Assembly: GCF_004346165.1 (NCBI RefSeq)
Contig: NZ_SLZZ01000003.1
Coordinates: 124,001 to 188,000, forward strand
Reading direction: 5' to 3'
DNA: 64,000 nucleotides
Source: Muricomes intestini
Lineage (GTDB): Bacteria > Bacillota > Clostridia > Lachnospirales > Lachnospiraceae
The stretch's first letter is position 1, and each line of letters begins with the position of its first letter. Positions 41,873 to 49,500 of the stretch are shown piece by piece. The position numbers were made by a program, and so were the translations under genes. The notes beneath the pieces are model-generated. The model saw nothing but the letters and a program-made list of their open reading frames with translations. It was not told the origin of the DNA and did no database searches.

Positions 41873-41958
41873 AAAAGGGGTCTGACCCTTTTGAACGCCA
41901 ATTTCTGAATTGTTGAAACAATTCAGAAATTGAGCCTCAAAAGGGTCAGACCCCTTTT
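41873..41958. repeat. Repeat family A, copy 5 (best-preserved palindrome)
   Basis: 86 bp: AAAAGGGGTCTGACCCTTTT, then CAATTTCTGAATTG / CAATTCAGAAATTG, then AAAAGGGTCAGACCCCTTTT. An almost perfect 86-base palindrome that fills the gap between convergent arcC and the helicase gene (4 bases from its stop). It can end transcription in both directions. Confidence 0.9.
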
Positions 41959-41962
41959 CGTA

Positions 41963-43546
41963 TTATTTCTGGTTGGCAGGTTCTACAGCTATGGACTTTC
42001 CTTTTATCTTGGTATGAGTCATAGCATTTAATACCTCTCTTGCATATTCCTTCGGCACCTCTACGAACGTGTATTTATCATACATATCGATGGAGCCGAT
42101 TACTTTTCCCGGGATACCACTTTCTCCTGCAATGGCACCAACAATGTCGCCGGGTTTTGCTTTGTTTTTCTTGCCGATATTGATGAAAAGACGTACCATT
42201 CCCGCCTCTTCCGCACCGGTATCTCCAAATTCTGCCTCCTCAGGACTTATTTCATTTTGTCCGGAGGTAAGCTTCAGAAAAGCAGCTGCCATATCCATGG
42301 CTGTATAATCGGAGTCATTTACTTTATTTTCAATAGCCTGAAGGTACCTTGTCAAATCTTCTGTTTCAACGATCTGATCAATTTCATCCAGAATATTTTC
42401 CATTTTAGTACTTGCTACATCATTTAAGGAGGGAACCTTCTGCGCGTAAATCTTTGTTTTGCAGTAACGCTGGATTTCCTTTAATTTATATGCCTCCTTG
42501 CCGGACACAAAGGAAAAAGATCTTCCTTCCCGTCCTGCTCTCCCGGTTCTTCCTATTCGATGTACATAATATTCATCATCCTGGGGCAGGTCATAATTAA
42601 ATACGGCCTCAACCTCTTCCACATCAATTCCTCTTGCCGCTACATCCGTAGCTACAAGAATATCTGTTTTTCCCGAACGGAATCCCTGCATTACCCGGTC
42701 CCTCTGTATCTGTTTCATATCTCCATGCAGACCGGCCGCAAAATATCCTCTGCCGAGAAGTCCATTTACCAGGATATCAACCTGTTTTTTCGTATTGCAG
42801 AAAACAACTGACAACTTCGGTGTATAAATATCCAGCAGGCGGGAAAGTACTTCTTCCTTATTCTTAGGCTTTACTTCATAATAAAATTGCTCGATATTCG
42901 GCACCGTCAGCTCTTTTTTCGTCACCTTGATAAGCTCAGCTTTTTTTTGAAACTTCTTTGTAATATCTAATATAGCCTGGGGCATTGTTGCAGAAAACAA
43001 AACTGTCTGGCGCTCCACAGGAACTCCTTCCAGAATTGTCTCAATATCCTCACGGAATCCCATATTGAGCATCTCATCTGCCTCATCCAGAACAACTGTG
43101 TGGACTTCTTCCATTTTTATGGTCTTTCTTCTCATGTGGTCCATCACACGTCCTGGTGTGCCAATAACCAGCTGTGCTCCGCTTTTTAAAGAACGAATCT
43201 GGGTAACAATTTCTTGACCGCCATAGATTGGCAATACTTTAATCCCGTGCATATATTTTGCAAGGCTGCGGATTTCTTCCGCCACCTGAATTGCCAGTTC
43301 CCTCGTTGGACACAGGACAATCGCCTGAAGCTTTCTATCTTTTGGCTCTATTTTTTCCAAAAGGGGAATGCCGAAGGCCGCCGTCTTTCCTGTTCCGGTC
43401 TGAGCCTGCCCTATCATGTCCTTCCCTGTCCTCATAACAGGAATCGCTTTTGCCTGGATCGGTGAAGCCTCCTCAAATCCCATATTCTTTACTGCTTTTA
43501 CAATTTCGGGGAGGAGCCCCATTTCTTCAAATCTTACTTCTTCCAT
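41963..43546 (-). CDS. DEAD-box RNA helicase with DbpA-type RNA-binding domain
   Basis: A 527-residue helicase: Q motif (ASPIQAKAIPVM), motif I AQTGTGKTAAFG, PTRELA, DEAD (VLDEADEML), SAT, and HRIGRTGRAGREG in the second RecA domain. After an acidic linker (about 400-450) comes the DbpA/CsdA RNA-binding domain (VRLFINIGKKNKAKPGDIVG), which targets structured RNA such as 23S rRNA. Likely roles are ribosome assembly, RNA turnover and cold growth. Monocistronic. Confidence 0.95.
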   Translation of the reverse strand: MEEVRFEEMGLLPEIVKAVKNMGFEEASPIQAKAIPVMRTGKDMIGQAQTGTGKTAAFGIPLLEKIEPKDRKLQAIVLCPTRELAIQVAEEIRSLAKYMHGIKVLPIYGGQEIVTQIRSLKSGAQLVIGTPGRVMDHMRRKTIKMEEVHTVVLDEADEMLNMGFREDIETILEGVPVERQTVLFSATMPQAILDITKKFQKKAELIKVTKKELTVPNIEQFYYEVKPKNKEEVLSRLLDIYTPKLSVVFCNTKKQVDILVNGLLGRGYFAAGLHGDMKQIQRDRVMQGFRSGKTDILVATDVAARGIDVEEVEAVFNYDLPQDDEYYVHRIGRTGRAGREGRSFSFVSGKEAYKLKEIQRYCKTKIYAQKVPSLNDVASTKMENILDEIDQIVETEDLTRYLQAIENKVNDSDYTAMDMAAAFLKLTSGQNEISPEEAEFGDTGAEEAGMVRLFINIGKKNKAKPGDIVGAIAGESGIPGKVIGSIDMYDKYTFVEVPKEYAREVLNAMTHTKIKGKSIAVEPANQK

Positions 43547-43964
43547 AAATCTCCTTCAATGTCTATCGTTACAGTTTGCCATAAGATTGATCCCACTTCA
43601 CTTTTTCCCGCACATTCCCTTAAAAAGCCCGCGCCAAACTGTAGCTGTCAAATAGTCGCAGGTGATATCATAACAAAATTCCAATTAGATGTCAATTTGT
43701 AACCCCTCAGAACCAGGCAGATATATTTAGGAATAGGCCGTGAAAGCTCGCTTTCTAAGGCCTATTCCTAAATATATCTATTTGGCGAGAGCCAATAGCA
43801 GGAAAACCCTCCGGTTTTCCCGCTGTCTGGTTCGATATATTTTCACTAATTTCCCTTCATTTTATTCTTGCAATTTTGTTATACAAGGTGTAATATATGC
43901 ATATACTAAACATAGTTTTCAATACTACATGTAACGTTTTTAATTTCCAGGAGGTGTATCACTT
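43547..43964. other. 418-base intergenic region upstream of two divergent genes
   Basis: Contains the helicase promoter region, an inverted repeat ACAGTTTG/CAAACTGT (43573-43640 region), the large E2 repeat (43699-43835), and about 125 AT-rich bases before the hemolysin III gene. The segment CTGTCAAATAGTCGC at about 43649 is the reverse complement, with one change, of sequence just after repeat C1 near 13180. No gene was seen. Confidence 0.6.
43699..43835. repeat. Repeat family E, copy 2 with internal inverted duplication
   Basis: 137 bp. It contains a perfect 19-bp inverted pair (ATATATTTAGGAATAGGCC and its complement, 43721-43778) and a second hairpin GGAAAACC/GGTTTTCC. Its start and end match family E copy 1 (19088-19175), which lacks the 19-bp duplication. 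Confidence 0.65.
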
Positions 43965-44624
43965 ATGAACAAGAAAACTTTTTTCAAAGATCCAGGCAGT
44001 GCAATTACACATTTTATAGGAATGCTGATGGCTATATTCGCAGCGATTCCTCTATTGATAAAGGCAGCCCACGAGCCAAGCAGAATATACGTGATTTCAC
44101 TGTCTGTCTACGCTGTCAGCATGATTTTATTATATGCAGCAAGTACCACTTACCATACTTTTGATTTATCAGAAAAGAAAAATACCGTTTTGAAAAAAAT
44201 TGATCATATGATGATTTTCGTGTTAATCGCGGGGAGTTACACTCCCATCTGTCTTTTGGTACTGCGGGGGCGGACCGGTAAAATTTTACTTGGAATCGTA
44301 TGGTCCATCGCAATTGTGGGTATTCTAATCAAAGCTTTCTGGGTGTACTGTCCCAAATGGGTGTCTTCCGTATTATATATTGGAATGGGATGGGCCTGTG
44401 TACTGGCCTTTACCCAGATTTTAAATAATATGTCCAGAACCGCATTTCTTTGGCTTTTGGCCGGTGGTATTATTTATACGATCGGCGGAATCATTTATGC
44501 AATGAAACTGCCTATTTTCAATAACAGGCATAAAAATTTCGGAAGTCACGAGATATTCCACCTGTTTGTTATGGGCGGCAGCGTATGCCACTTTGTTCTC
44601 ATGTACTCTTTTGTTCTGCCCTAG
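43965..44624 (+). CDS. Hemolysin III / YqfA-type PAQR membrane protein
   Basis: A 219-residue seven-helix protein of the hemolysin III (PAQR) family: DPGSAITHFIGMLMAIFAAI, STTYHTFDLSEKKN, KKIDHMMIFVLIAGSYTPIC, and the late HEIFHLFVMGGSVCHF with conserved His residues thought to bind zinc. Cellular role is unclear (lipid or membrane homeostasis suggested for relatives). CAGGAGG lies 9 bases upstream of the ATG. A D repeat and a strong terminator follow. Confidence 0.93.
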   Translation: MNKKTFFKDPGSAITHFIGMLMAIFAAIPLLIKAAHEPSRIYVISLSVYAVSMILLYAASTTYHTFDLSEKKNTVLKKIDHMMIFVLIAGSYTPICLLVLRGRTGKILLGIVWSIAIVGILIKAFWVYCPKWVSSVLYIGMGWACVLAFTQILNNMSRTAFLWLLAGGIIYTIGGIIYAMKLPIFNNRHKNFGSHEIFHLFVMGGSVCHFVLMYSFVLP

Positions 44625-44690
44625 TGTACTGTCTCATTAATTTTCAGCAAACAAGCTATTTTGCGAAATATCAATGAGACAATGCACTAG
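44621..44690. repeat. Repeat family D, copy 3
   Basis: 70 bp: CTAGTGTACTGTCTCATTAA to TCAATGAGACAATGCACTAG with inverted ends and the shared interior CAAGCTATTTTGCGAAA. It overlaps the last bases of the hemolysin III gene: the leading C-T-A-G supplies the TAG stop (44622-44624). Confidence 0.8.
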
Positions 44691-44701
44691 TGTATGCATA
44701 C

Positions 44702-44744
44702 GAAAGCAGGAGTAAATGAATGGATGTCATTTACTCCTGCTTTC
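44702..44744. terminator. Bidirectional terminator between convergent genes
   Basis: Perfect 18-bp stem (GAAAGCAGGAGTAAATGA / TCATTTACTCCTGCTTTC) with a 7-base loop, 3 bases before the stop of the nucleotidyltransferase gene. Confidence 0.85.
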
Positions 44745-44746
44745 TA

Positions 44747-45313
44747 TTATTCAAACATATGGTTTAAAGCCTGTATTCTTTTATCTATTCCATGTTCTAT
44801 GATATATTCGCTCACGGTTTTGGGCACGTGCTGCTGCCATTCCAGACCTTCCGCAATCAATTGTCTTATTTCGGTTCCTGTAATCCCTCTTTCTTCCTCT
44901 ATCTTTCTCCAGAGAACCTCCGTCTCTAAGCCTAGCCTCTGCAGGATCTGACAGCGTTCTTCATCCCATTCGCTGCAGATACTCATAAAATAAACTGCAT
45001 CTCTTGGGGCATATTGAGTGATTAAGTCCGGCTGGCTCACAGGAAATGGAATCATCTCATATTCTTCTCTTTTCACGCCAAAATCAGTCAGGGCACCCTG
45101 TATCATCTCAAGACGTTCAAAATAGGTAAGGGGATTGTCCCGTTTTGTTGTTCCATGCAAATCCAATGCAGATGTTGCGGCAAAGGCGACAATATCCGAA
45201 TGTGTAATCCCGATATATAACTTCCTGCATCTCATTTTGGCTGCCAGTAAATACTCCATATGCTTTAAGTGAAAGATTTGAAACCTCCCATGTATAACCC
45301 CTGTGTCGACCAT
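44747..45313 (-). CDS. NadR/NMNAT-like nucleotidyltransferase
   Basis: A 188-residue alpha/beta phosphodiesterase-fold enzyme. The nucleotide motif is GRFQIFHLKHMEYLL (HxxH near residue 14) and the C-terminal motif is GITGTEIRQLIAEG, matching nicotinamide/nicotinate-nucleotide adenylyltransferases. The expected reaction is NMN plus ATP to NAD, but related cytidylyltransferases are not excluded. A GTG at 45316 precedes; the ATG at 45313 has AGGGGGA 7 bases upstream. Monocistronic. Confidence 0.82.
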   Translation of the reverse strand: MVDTGVIHGRFQIFHLKHMEYLLAAKMRCRKLYIGITHSDIVAFAATSALDLHGTTKRDNPLTYFERLEMIQGALTDFGVKREEYEMIPFPVSQPDLITQYAPRDAVYFMSICSEWDEERCQILQRLGLETEVLWRKIEEERGITGTEIRQLIAEGLEWQQHVPKTVSEYIIEHGIDKRIQALNHMFE

Positions 45314-45373
45314 CACTTGGTCCCCCTATCTCAGCCTTAAGCTGATTTTTCTCCTAAATATATATCAGCGAGG

Positions 45374-45690
45374 TGGAGGCAAAAGATATTTTGCCCCTTG
45401 ATACGTACGGATTGCTCCGCACTTTGTGCTCCCGCAATCCTAAAAACATTCGAAATTCGCCCTATTCGGGCTACTTTCTCATGTTTTGCGGGTTCCAATG
45501 TCATGCTTTTTCATGCAAGCATGACCTTGGAACTTTATGATACCTGCGGATTGCTCCGCACTCTGTGCTCCCGCCATCCTAAAAACATTCGAAATTCGCC
45601 CTATTCGGGCTACTTTCTCATGTTTTGCGGGTTCCAATGTCATGCTTTTTCATGCAAGCATGAAACGCATGACATTGGAACCCTAGTATC
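45374..45690 (+). repeat. Repeat family B, two tandem long units (copy 4)
   Basis: Two consecutive units, about 45374-45538 and 45539-45690, over 85% alike by eye. The second has a perfect inner stem GGGTTCCAATGTCATG / CATGACATTGGAACCC, where other copies show different bases in the same place. They make up most of the 412-base gap 45314-45725; no gene is seen there. Confidence 0.85.
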
Positions 45691-45725
45691 ATATTAGTAT
45701 ATTATAGTTTTATTGGGAAAGCAAA

Positions 45726-46202
45726 TTAGATTTCCATCTTTTTTCCGTCCAGGGCAGCATACTGCAGAATATCACTTTTATCATACACCAGCTTCAGGGA
45801 AAAGAATTCTCTGTCTTCCTCAATGAGGCGGAAAAAGATTTTGTCACCTTCCCAGATATTCAGTTCAAAAAGCTTTTTTTTATCCACCCATTCCAGCTCT
45901 CCCTCATCACAGGCTATGAGATCACCTGTAAAATCATCTGCTGTGTAAAGGGATATATATTCCACAACATCTTTCCCATATACAAAGGTCAAAATTCCAC
46001 GGTATTTATATGAAGTCAATGTATACCCCGTTTCTTCTTTTACTTCGCGCAGCAGGCATTCTTCAGGGCTTTCCCTTTCTTCAAAGTGTCCCCCTACACC
46101 TATCCATTTATCCTTGTTCACGTCATTTTTCTTAACTGTCCGATGTAACATCAGATAGCAGCCGTTTTTTTCAATATAACACAATGTACTTAACTTAAGC
46201 AT
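45726..46202 (-). CDS. NUDIX hydrolase (MutT-like)
   Basis: A 158-residue NUDIX enzyme. The NUDIX box is GGHFEERESPEECLLREVKE followed by ETGY (residues about 37-60), complete with the catalytic REVKEE core. The pattern KDKWIGVGGHFE and WVDKKKLFELN resembles 8-oxo-dGTP diphosphatases. Start: ATG at 46202 preferred over the GTG at 46211, which lies too close to the GAGGAG site. Substrate not certain. Confidence 0.9.
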   Translation of the reverse strand: MLKLSTLCYIEKNGCYLMLHRTVKKNDVNKDKWIGVGGHFEERESPEECLLREVKEETGYTLTSYKYRGILTFVYGKDVVEYISLYTADDFTGDLIACDEGELEWVDKKKLFELNIWEGDKIFFRLIEEDREFFSLKLVYDKSDILQYAALDGKKMEI

Positions 46203-46235
46203 CCTTATCACTTCTCCTCTTCCTTTTATCTTTCG

Positions 46236-47978
46236 TTATTCCGGAATGCTGTCCCGCACACAGAGCGCTCCATACCCCATTTGATTATTAGGCCACGCAT
46301 CAAATCCAGGAAGCTCCCGGGCCCCTCTGCGCAGATAGGCTTTTACCTTTTCACCATACAAATAGGGATCATTTCCGTTTATAATACCCCACTCCATCAA
46401 AAGCGCTGCCCCTCCTGTCACAAAAGGTGTCGAGAAGGATGTGCCGGTAACTTCCGTATATGTACCGCCGGGCACAACTGTGGTAACCCGCACTCCCGGG
46501 GCAACCAGATCTGGTTTCACCGTGGTGGAAAATGTTCCTGTAGGGAAAATGCCCCGGCCCGAAAAGTCTGCATAACTGAAGGTAAGTGCATCATACGCCC
46601 CTACAGTAATCACCCGAACAGCTGTGGATGGTATTGTGAGAGTTGCATCACTTCTTGGGAATAAAAACCCGGTTCCCTGATTCAATACTCCCTGGCTCGG
46701 CAGCCACATTTGGTATTCCCCCGTGACAACCCTTCTTGGTGTCAGTATAATCTGCCATTCTCCGCTGTTTATATATGAGTTCCTGGGAAGAAAATCTATA
46801 AAAATTTCCTGCTTCACACTATAGGGACTCGGTTCTCCATAATACAACAGTATTTCTGTCTGCCCCAGTACAAAACGCTGGGGACCGAGAATCTGCTGAA
46901 TCGGCCCCACCCTGACCCCTGAAGGACTTTCAATAGAAATGTCCACATCATCCACATAGGACTTCCATATCTGTACGCTGACCGTTGGTTCATTCATCTG
47001 TACCCCCAGCCGGACAATTTCTTCCGTTCCCTGTACAAGAATACCTGATGTGTGGCCGCTGCTGGTTCCCTCATTTCCACTGCCTACACTTATCGTAGTT
47101 CTTCCGTAGTTCGATATATCATCCAAAAATCTCTCCAGAAGAGAAGTTCCGTCATGAGGACCATATGTATTCCCGAAGCTGATATTTATTGATACCGGCA
47201 TCTGGTACTCTATTCCCTTCCTCACAGCATAATCTACGGCTTGCATCAGCTCTGTTGTTCTGGGGAAACTATCCTCCCTCGGGTTTCCCAGCTTGACAAT
47301 CAAAAGATCACTTTGCGGTGCCACACCCGCATTCTGTCTGCTTGGACTCCCTGCTCCGTTTCCGGCTGCAATTCCGGCTACCGAGGTCCCGTGCCCCGAC
47401 GTGTCCCTGCTTGGCACGATTTCTTCTCTGGCCGCTCTATTTTCCTGGCTCAGCGCCTCATTAATCTGATCCATAGTATATTCTGTTCCAATAGAATACC
47501 CCTCGGGAGGTGCGCCCGGTATGGCCTGGTCCCACAATGCTCTTATTCTCGTTGTCCCGTCATCATTCCTGAAATCCGCAAGGGTATAATCGATTCCGCT
47601 GTCCAGAACCGCAACCAAAACACCCCTGCCAGATAATGAAAAAGGAGCTTGCCGCACCTGATTGACGCAGGAAACTCGTATTCCGTTTATTACCTGAAAG
47701 AATAACATCTTTGGTTTTTCAATGTACTCTATCTGAGGAAGGGCCGCCAGTTCCTCAATTACAGACTCTCTAATTGTAATAATTGCATATTCATTTGACA
47801 GTTGTGTCACAGCCGTGGCCAAATCACGGACAGCATCCAGAGACCCGGAATACTTAATAATCAAGTCCCACTCTCTGTCAATAGGATTATATCCCACATC
47901 CAGTTCCCGCGATTTCTGCCTTTCCTCTTCTGTAGCGTCCAATGCAAGACTCAGCATATTTTCAGTTTTCTGACTCAT
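46236..47978 (-). CDS. Subtilisin-like serine protease (S8, CspABC-like) with intact triad
   Basis: A 580-residue S8 peptidase. A 115-residue N-terminal prodomain-like part precedes the catalytic domain: Asp126 (VAVLDSGIDY), His196 (DTSGHGTSVAG), Asn in SVGSGNEG, Ser514 (VTGTSFSTPFVTGG). A beta-rich insert (about 310-450) separates the Asn and Ser parts, as in CspB-type germination proteases and related gut clostridial proteases. No signal peptide is seen. Unlike its two relatives at 50740 and 52572, this copy should be active. Possible role in spore germination or extracellular proteolysis; not proven. Confidence 0.9.
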   Translation of the reverse strand: MSQKTENMLSLALDATEEERQKSRELDVGYNPIDREWDLIIKYSGSLDAVRDLATAVTQLSNEYAIITIRESVIEELAALPQIEYIEKPKMLFFQVINGIRVSCVNQVRQAPFSLSGRGVLVAVLDSGIDYTLADFRNDDGTTRIRALWDQAIPGAPPEGYSIGTEYTMDQINEALSQENRAAREEIVPSRDTSGHGTSVAGIAAGNGAGSPSRQNAGVAPQSDLLIVKLGNPREDSFPRTTELMQAVDYAVRKGIEYQMPVSINISFGNTYGPHDGTSLLERFLDDISNYGRTTISVGSGNEGTSSGHTSGILVQGTEEIVRLGVQMNEPTVSVQIWKSYVDDVDISIESPSGVRVGPIQQILGPQRFVLGQTEILLYYGEPSPYSVKQEIFIDFLPRNSYINSGEWQIILTPRRVVTGEYQMWLPSQGVLNQGTGFLFPRSDATLTIPSTAVRVITVGAYDALTFSYADFSGRGIFPTGTFSTTVKPDLVAPGVRVTTVVPGGTYTEVTGTSFSTPFVTGGAALLMEWGIINGNDPYLYGEKVKAYLRRGARELPGFDAWPNNQMGYGALCVRDSIPE

Positions 47979-48087
47979 TTAACGCTCCCGGCGGATTTTT
48001 TATTTTACTTTCTGTAAAATTATCAGCCATATATATACTCTTTATTATACTAATATGTATCCTGGCCGTTGAATTATTCTTCTTGTT

Positions 48088-48115
48088 GTAACAGTTCAGC
48101 CATGCGGATTTTTAC
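48088..48115. repeat. Repeat family C, solitary end (copy 4)
   Basis: GTAACAGTTCAGCCATGCGG matches the left end of copies at 13121 and 17912; no right end follows before the glycosyltransferase stop at 48122. Confidence 0.6.
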
Positions 48116-48121
48116 AAATGC

Positions 48122-49138
48122 CTAGTTAAATCCGATCAGCCTTCTGGCCACACTGTAGGCCATAGAGGAAACTTTTTGTCCTGACTTTCCGGGCAGGTTG
48201 GTAGTCTGTCCAAGAATTCCATGGCGAATCCTCATGTAGGTACCATAATCTCTCTTTTTCAGATATCTCCATAGCTCTGTCTTTTTCTCAAGGTTCTCCT
48301 TTTTCTTGGAGCGAATGCACAGAATAGAGGACACCGTCATCATAATGGCAAGATAATTCACCATATATTTTTTAAGCTTTTTACTGGGTATCATTCTGAG
48401 CTCGTACATGTCTATCATCGCCCGTGTTACAAATATCTGCTGATCGATCCTGCTGATCATGACCTTCTCATTTACAGACTGATCCTCACGGCCTATAAAA
48501 TACCGGTAAAAATCCACATCCAGATAATACAGGTTCCTCACATGGGGAAGGGGATAATAGACGTAAATGTTGTCCACATAAAATGTATGCTTCGGAAGCC
48601 TGAGCTGACACAATTTCAGCATTTCAGTTCTGTAAATGACTGAATGCATCAGAATGTACTGATCCAGACGGAAATGTCCAATGTCATCCCAGTGGAAAAT
48701 CTGATTCTGTGGAAGTACATTGCGATAGTGGATTACTTTCTTGTGCTCCATTCCCACCTTCTCGTAAACATAGTTGGACACAATCATGTCCACCTCACTC
48801 TCAGCCTGAACAAATCCTTTCACGGCATCCAGTATCTTCATCAGGGCTTCTTCATCTACCCAGTCGTCGCTGTCCACCACTTTGAAATATCTTCCTGTGG
48901 CATGGGACAACCCGGAATTCACCGCGTCCCCATGCCCCCCATTCTCCTTATTTACAGCCTTTACAATCGACGGATAGCTTTCAGCATAATGCCTGGCTAT
49001 CTTCTTAGTCTTGTCTTTAGAGCCATCATTTACAATGATGATCTCTACATCCTCTCCCCCTTTTAATACGGACTGAATTGCTTTCTCCATATAGGCTTCA
49101 GAATTATAGCACGGAATTGCAAACGATATATATTTCAT
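48122..49138 (-). CDS. Family 2 glycosyltransferase
   Basis: A 338-residue GT-A enzyme that transfers a nucleotide-activated sugar. SFAIPCYNSEAYMEKAIQSV and EIIIVNDGSKDKTKKIA form the nucleotide site, NGGHGDAVNSGLSHATG follows, and the DXD region is KVVDSDDWVDEEAL (residues about 85-105). The C-terminal part is basic without clear membrane helices. The ATG at 49138 has AGAGGTG 9 bases upstream. It is alone, without other cell-wall sugar genes, so the acceptor is unknown. Confidence 0.9.
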   Translation of the reverse strand: MKYISFAIPCYNSEAYMEKAIQSVLKGGEDVEIIIVNDGSKDKTKKIARHYAESYPSIVKAVNKENGGHGDAVNSGLSHATGRYFKVVDSDDWVDEEALMKILDAVKGFVQAESEVDMIVSNYVYEKVGMEHKKVIHYRNVLPQNQIFHWDDIGHFRLDQYILMHSVIYRTEMLKLCQLRLPKHTFYVDNIYVYYPLPHVRNLYYLDVDFYRYFIGREDQSVNEKVMISRIDQQIFVTRAMIDMYELRMIPSKKLKKYMVNYLAIMMTVSSILCIRSKKKENLEKKTELWRYLKKRDYGTYMRIRHGILGQTTNLPGKSGQKVSSMAYSVARRLIGFN

Positions 49139-49181
49139 TTTAATTAACACCTCTTTATTCAGATAATGCATATTAGATGTA

Positions 49182-49358
49182 GGGGTCAAAAGGTATTTTG
49201 CCCTCTGATACCTACGGATTGCTCCGCACTTTGTGCTCCCGCAATCCTAAAAACATTCGAAATCCGCCCTACTCGGGCTTCTTTCTCATGTTTTGCGGGT
49301 CCCAAAGCCATGCTTTTTCATGCAAGCATGAAACACATGACCCTTTGACCCTGATATC
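49182..49358 (+). repeat. Repeat family B, long form, copy 5
   Basis: 177 bp, very like the copy at 40104: ends GGGTCAAAAGGT / CCCTTTGACCC, GATACCTACGGATTGC hairpin, CATTCGAAATCCGCCC, GATATC end. It fills half of the 362-base gap 49139-49500; the rest is the PFP promoter region. Confidence 0.85.
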
Positions 49359-49430
49359 ATATTATAATGCATATTTTCTAAATTTCCAACTATTTTATGA
49401 GAATTTCCGTTCTTTCCCGGTTTATATCAG

Positions 49431-49459
49431 TTGTAAAAAAAGTGTTTATCCTTTATAGT
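49431..49459 (+). promoter_or_regulatory. Promoter of the phosphofructokinase gene
   Basis: TTGTAA (49431-49436), 17 bases, TATAGT (49454-49459), about 40 bases before the ATG. Downstream, GTAACTATTCAGAA (about 49470) matches the terminal bases of repeat E. Confidence 0.6.
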
Positions 49460-49500
49460 TAAAATATCGTAACTATTCAGAATCGTTTGGAGGAATTATT

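Noticed and set aside
13121-43835. Classical insertion sequences carrying these repeats
   Set aside because: No transposase-like frame is found between or inside any repeat copy.
45398-45697. Plus-strand open frame of 99 codons (and similar frames at 40096 and 49166-49458)
   Set aside because: The frames recur because they lie in copies of repeat B; no ribosome site, and the copies shift frame relative to each other.
40104-49358. B repeats as integron attC sites or a CRISPR array
   Set aside because: No integrase, no cassette order and no regular spacers; the tandem pair at 45374 has just two units.
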